From Hyphomicrobium_A sp963726795 (lineage in GTDB: Bacteria > Pseudomonadota > Alphaproteobacteria > Rhizobiales > Hyphomicrobiaceae), in the NCBI GenBank assembly GCA_963726795.1, contig CAVSDD010000007.1, positions 318,997-382,996 of the forward strand: 64,000 nt of DNA, in the 5' to 3' direction. Shown here piece by piece: positions 61,991 to 64,000 of this stretch; the stretch's first letter is position 1, and each line of letters opens with the position of its first letter. The position numbers and the translations under genes are program-made. The notes under the pieces were generated by a model. The model was not told the origin of the DNA. It worked only from the letters and a program-made list of their open reading frames with translations, and did no database searches.

Positions 61991-63418
61991 TCCAAGACCT
62001 CAGACGGTCATGACGCTGCAACGCCAGGGCCGAAAGCACGCCAAAGCCGATGCACCAAACGTTGACCGCAAGCTCAACCACCGTATCGAGTGGTAGCATC
62101 GTGTACATGTTGTTGAGAAAATCAAAACTGATATCGAGTGCACCAAGAAACAACAGGCCGCCCGAGCAAACCAGGGACAGGTCGCGACCGCGTCGAACCA
62201 TCGCACCATCGCCGCTCAAGAGCCAAGTGGCCGACCTGATAAAGGCCAGTCCAAGAACAATATCGGCTACCGGGAAACTGTGCTGGAAAACGAAGTAGCT
62301 GGCCGTGGCGTTGATTGGTGCAAAGCCTATGAAATAGAAAAGCGGCCAATAGGCCAAAAGTCCCGCGCCCGTTACAAGCTGCAACCAAGCGACGATTGTC
62401 AGCAGCGTCCCAATTCCCGCATGACCACTTCCGCGGGCTGCGGTCTTCCCACCGGTGGCGGCGCCCTTTGCTGACGCGAGATACCGATGTATTCCGTCCG
62501 CCAACGGCAAGGGGCGGAAGGTTAGCTCGCGCACAGCCTTGGCCGGGTTCGGCTCCCATCCCTTGGTTAGATACTCGAGCTGTACCGAGGAGGCGAAAGG
62601 CTTGACGTGGGCCAGCCTCGCCGCCTTCTCCAGGACCGAGACGCCGAACTTGGTCACGTTCACCGGCATCGTGAGAGGCACGTACGACGCCATGCGCGCT
62701 CGAGCCGTACGCGCGATCTCGGCAAGGCTCGTCATCTGGTCGCTCACAATGAACGCTCCGGGCTTCGCAAGCGAATTAATGATTGCGCCTGACAGGGAGT
62801 CGACGTGAACGACCGGAAATTTCGTGGTGGTAATGAACGGCACCTTGTACCAGCGGCGCGCGACGAGATTTTCCAGAAATTCAGTTATTCCGTCGCCCGT
62901 GTTTCGCCCGCCGTACACCGCTGCGGGGTGGATTGTGGTCAGCGCGATATCGTTCTCCTGTGCAAATTGCACCATAGAACGATAGGCCCTCACCATCGAC
63001 TGGAAGTAGGGTGTCATGTGGCTTTCGTCGGCAATCGGCGCCGCTTCATCGATGTAATTGTCCACGCTCTCGAACACCTCGTAGGTCGGATGTACGTCAG
63101 CGAGCGAACGCTTGATTTGCGCAGCTCACCCAGGAACGTCTCAGCAGCGCGCAATTAACATTCTCGAATATCCCCGGATCAGTGGTGAATTGCTCAGGCA
63201 GGCCGATCCCGTAGATGACGTGATCGGCTTCTGTAAGCGCGGCGCCGATCGCGGAGGCCGAGGATTCGCGCTGCTCAATCACGCGCACGTTCGCCGGGAA
63301 CGCCGTCTTAGCGTTCCTGACCAGTGACGGTTAGCGCGTGCTCGGTGCGCGATAGGCGGTCCGCCAGTGCGCACCCGATCTGGCCCGTGGCGCCGAGCAG
63401 AAGGGAAGGATTCTGCAT
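61968..63418 (-). pseudogene. SDR-family oxidoreductase fused to a membrane domain, frameshifted
   Basis: ATG 63418 starts MQNPSLLLGATGQIGCALAD, the Rossmann GxTGxxG motif. The frame shifts near 63310 and again near 63120; the middle piece has ALTEADHVIYGIGLPEQFTT and the last long frame begins with TYEVFESVDNYIDEAAPIAD. TTIHPAAVYGGRNTGDGITE and VPFITTTKFPVVHVDSLSGA are typical of dihydroflavonol-reductase-like atypical SDRs. The C-terminal 125 residues (from about 62430) contain four membrane helices (IGTLLTIVAWLQLVTGAGLL, FPVADIVLGLAFIRSATWLL and others), an SDR-membrane fusion. The substrate is unknown, perhaps a lipid. Confidence 0.72.
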
Positions 63419-63843
63419 AAGCCTGTTCCTGCAGGAGGGCGGGCACTTGATCCCCGGCGTGGCCCACGACACGTGGGCGGCGACGCACTATAGGACCAAT
63501 CTTCGCAGGATGAGCGACGCAATCGTAAGGTCTATTCCTCGAGGGACGCACACCGTCAGCCCTGCACTTGGCACATACTTGAAGCATCCCTGCGTGCCAC
63601 CGGACGACTTCTCCGGTTCCGGCGCGATGCAGTGGGGGGCTGGTGATCGGGGAGGTGCCCAGAGTTTCACCCGGATATCCTTATGTGTCGTTTTTTGAAT
63701 GACACCGAGAGTGACCTCAGTGTCTGGGGCTTGGCTGAGGATCGCCGGGCGAACGCGGCGGGATCGTGAACCGGGCGTCCGGGTTCAGCGACAGGATGCA
63801 TCGCCTGGTGCGAGATCCGTATCGACCGCGGGCGAGCCCCCGA
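63419..63843. other. Apparently non-coding stretch or degraded continuation of the protease gene
   Basis: 425 bases with no convincing intact gene. On the minus strand near 63770-63840 the text GSPAVDTDLAPGDA can be read just after the stop of the protease gene, which matches the continuation of a DegP PDZ domain, so part of this stretch may be the frameshifted remainder of that gene. The other open frames here have no protein-like character. Confidence 0.45.
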
Positions 63844-63999
63844 TCAAATTCGCTCAATGAGACCGGCGCCTCGCTCCAATCCAAGCGAATGCACTTCCTG
63901 CTCGGTTGGCAGACGGATACGCGTTCCAAGCCAGCCGCGATCTACAACTCCGAACTTCTCCAGTGCTTCGGCCGCCTCTTTCACGAAGTTCGATGGCAT
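63844..63999 (-). pseudogene. DegP/HtrA-type protease, PDZ region only (5' partial, probably frameshifted)
   Basis: Entering from the right edge, the frame reads MPSNFVKEAAEALEKFGVVD, RGWLGTRIRLPTEQEVHSLG and LERGAGLIERI before a stop at 63844. IPSN..K....L...G.V.RGWLG is the hallmark linking the protease and PDZ domain of DegP/HtrA. The early stop falls mid-PDZ, and the expected next piece (GSPAVDTDLAPGDA) follows in another frame, so one more indel is likely. The catalytic domain is outside the window. Confidence 0.65.
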
Positions 64000-64000
64000 C

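Noticed and set aside
63324..63698. 124-codon plus-strand frame near the right end
   Set aside because: Antisense to the start of the SDR gene and with no protein-like segments or ribosome site.
1..64000. CRISPR arrays, insertion sequences, tRNA/rRNA genes or phage genes
   Set aside because: No regularly spaced direct repeats, no transposase or integrase motifs, no tRNA- or rRNA-like sequence were seen anywhere in the window.

Overview
The window looks like a piece of a GC-rich alphaproteobacterial chromosome, most likely Hyphomicrobiales (Rhizobiales). The evidence is rhizobial-type exopolysaccharide proteins (ExoP, ExoF and ExoY types), an alphaproteobacterial porin, a CysB-type regulator in a sulfate operon and an exosortase E/VPEID-CTERM pair. 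I cannot name the genus from sequence alone.

Layout. (1) 1-7.6 kb: after the tail of a Crp/Fnr regulator comes a minus-strand sulfate-uptake array, transcribed from high to low coordinate: Sbp, an RBBP9-like hydrolase, a frameshifted porin, a 25-residue membrane peptide, CysT, CysW, CysA and a CysB-like regulator. The last four genes are joined by 4-base start/stop overlaps. (2) 7.7-9.0 kb: a VanZ-like protein and two small unknown genes. (3) 9.2-42.7 kb: a large exopolysaccharide and glycan-export island. It holds a BY-kinase/chain-length protein, an ExoF-like export protein, two phosphoglycosyl transferases (one with a changed catalytic dyad), at least six glycosyltransferases, a polymerase/ligase, a Wzx-type flippase, sugar-nucleotide genes (cytidylyltransferase, C-methyltransferase, PIG-L deacetylase, RfbC-like epimerase, SDR epimerase, DUF4910 protein), a secreted glycoside hydrolase with two DUF4214-like modules, a LuxR regulator with a degenerate receiver, and a protein with a duplicated Cys-rich module. 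It ends with a 77-residue VPEID-CTERM-like substrate next to an exosortase fused to a CPBP protease. (4) 42.7-48.9 kb: epoxide-hydrolase-like protein, LpxD, RhlE, cold-shock protein, Idi and small unknowns. (5) 49.0-54.0 kb: CusB/CusA-type metal efflux preceded by a small Cys/Met/His-rich protein. (6) 54.0-64.0 kb: lipoprotein, Sel1-like protein, DUF1488-like protein, an ACP lacking the serine, a CHASE3-PAS-GGDEF cyclase, an OafA/SGNH acyltransferase, several small membrane proteins, an SDR-membrane fusion and the tail of a DegP protease.

How it fits together. The island can plausibly start a glycan on undecaprenyl phosphate (ExoY-type enzyme), extend it, decorate it with deoxy or methylated sugars, flip it, polymerise it under BY-kinase control and export it through ExoF. 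The exosortase E system probably processes a small Gly-rich envelope peptide made alongside the glycan. About twelve genes are broken by 1-base-type frameshifts, crowded in 24.5-34 kb. Each restored frame keeps family motifs, so base-calling or assembly indels are more likely than true decay.
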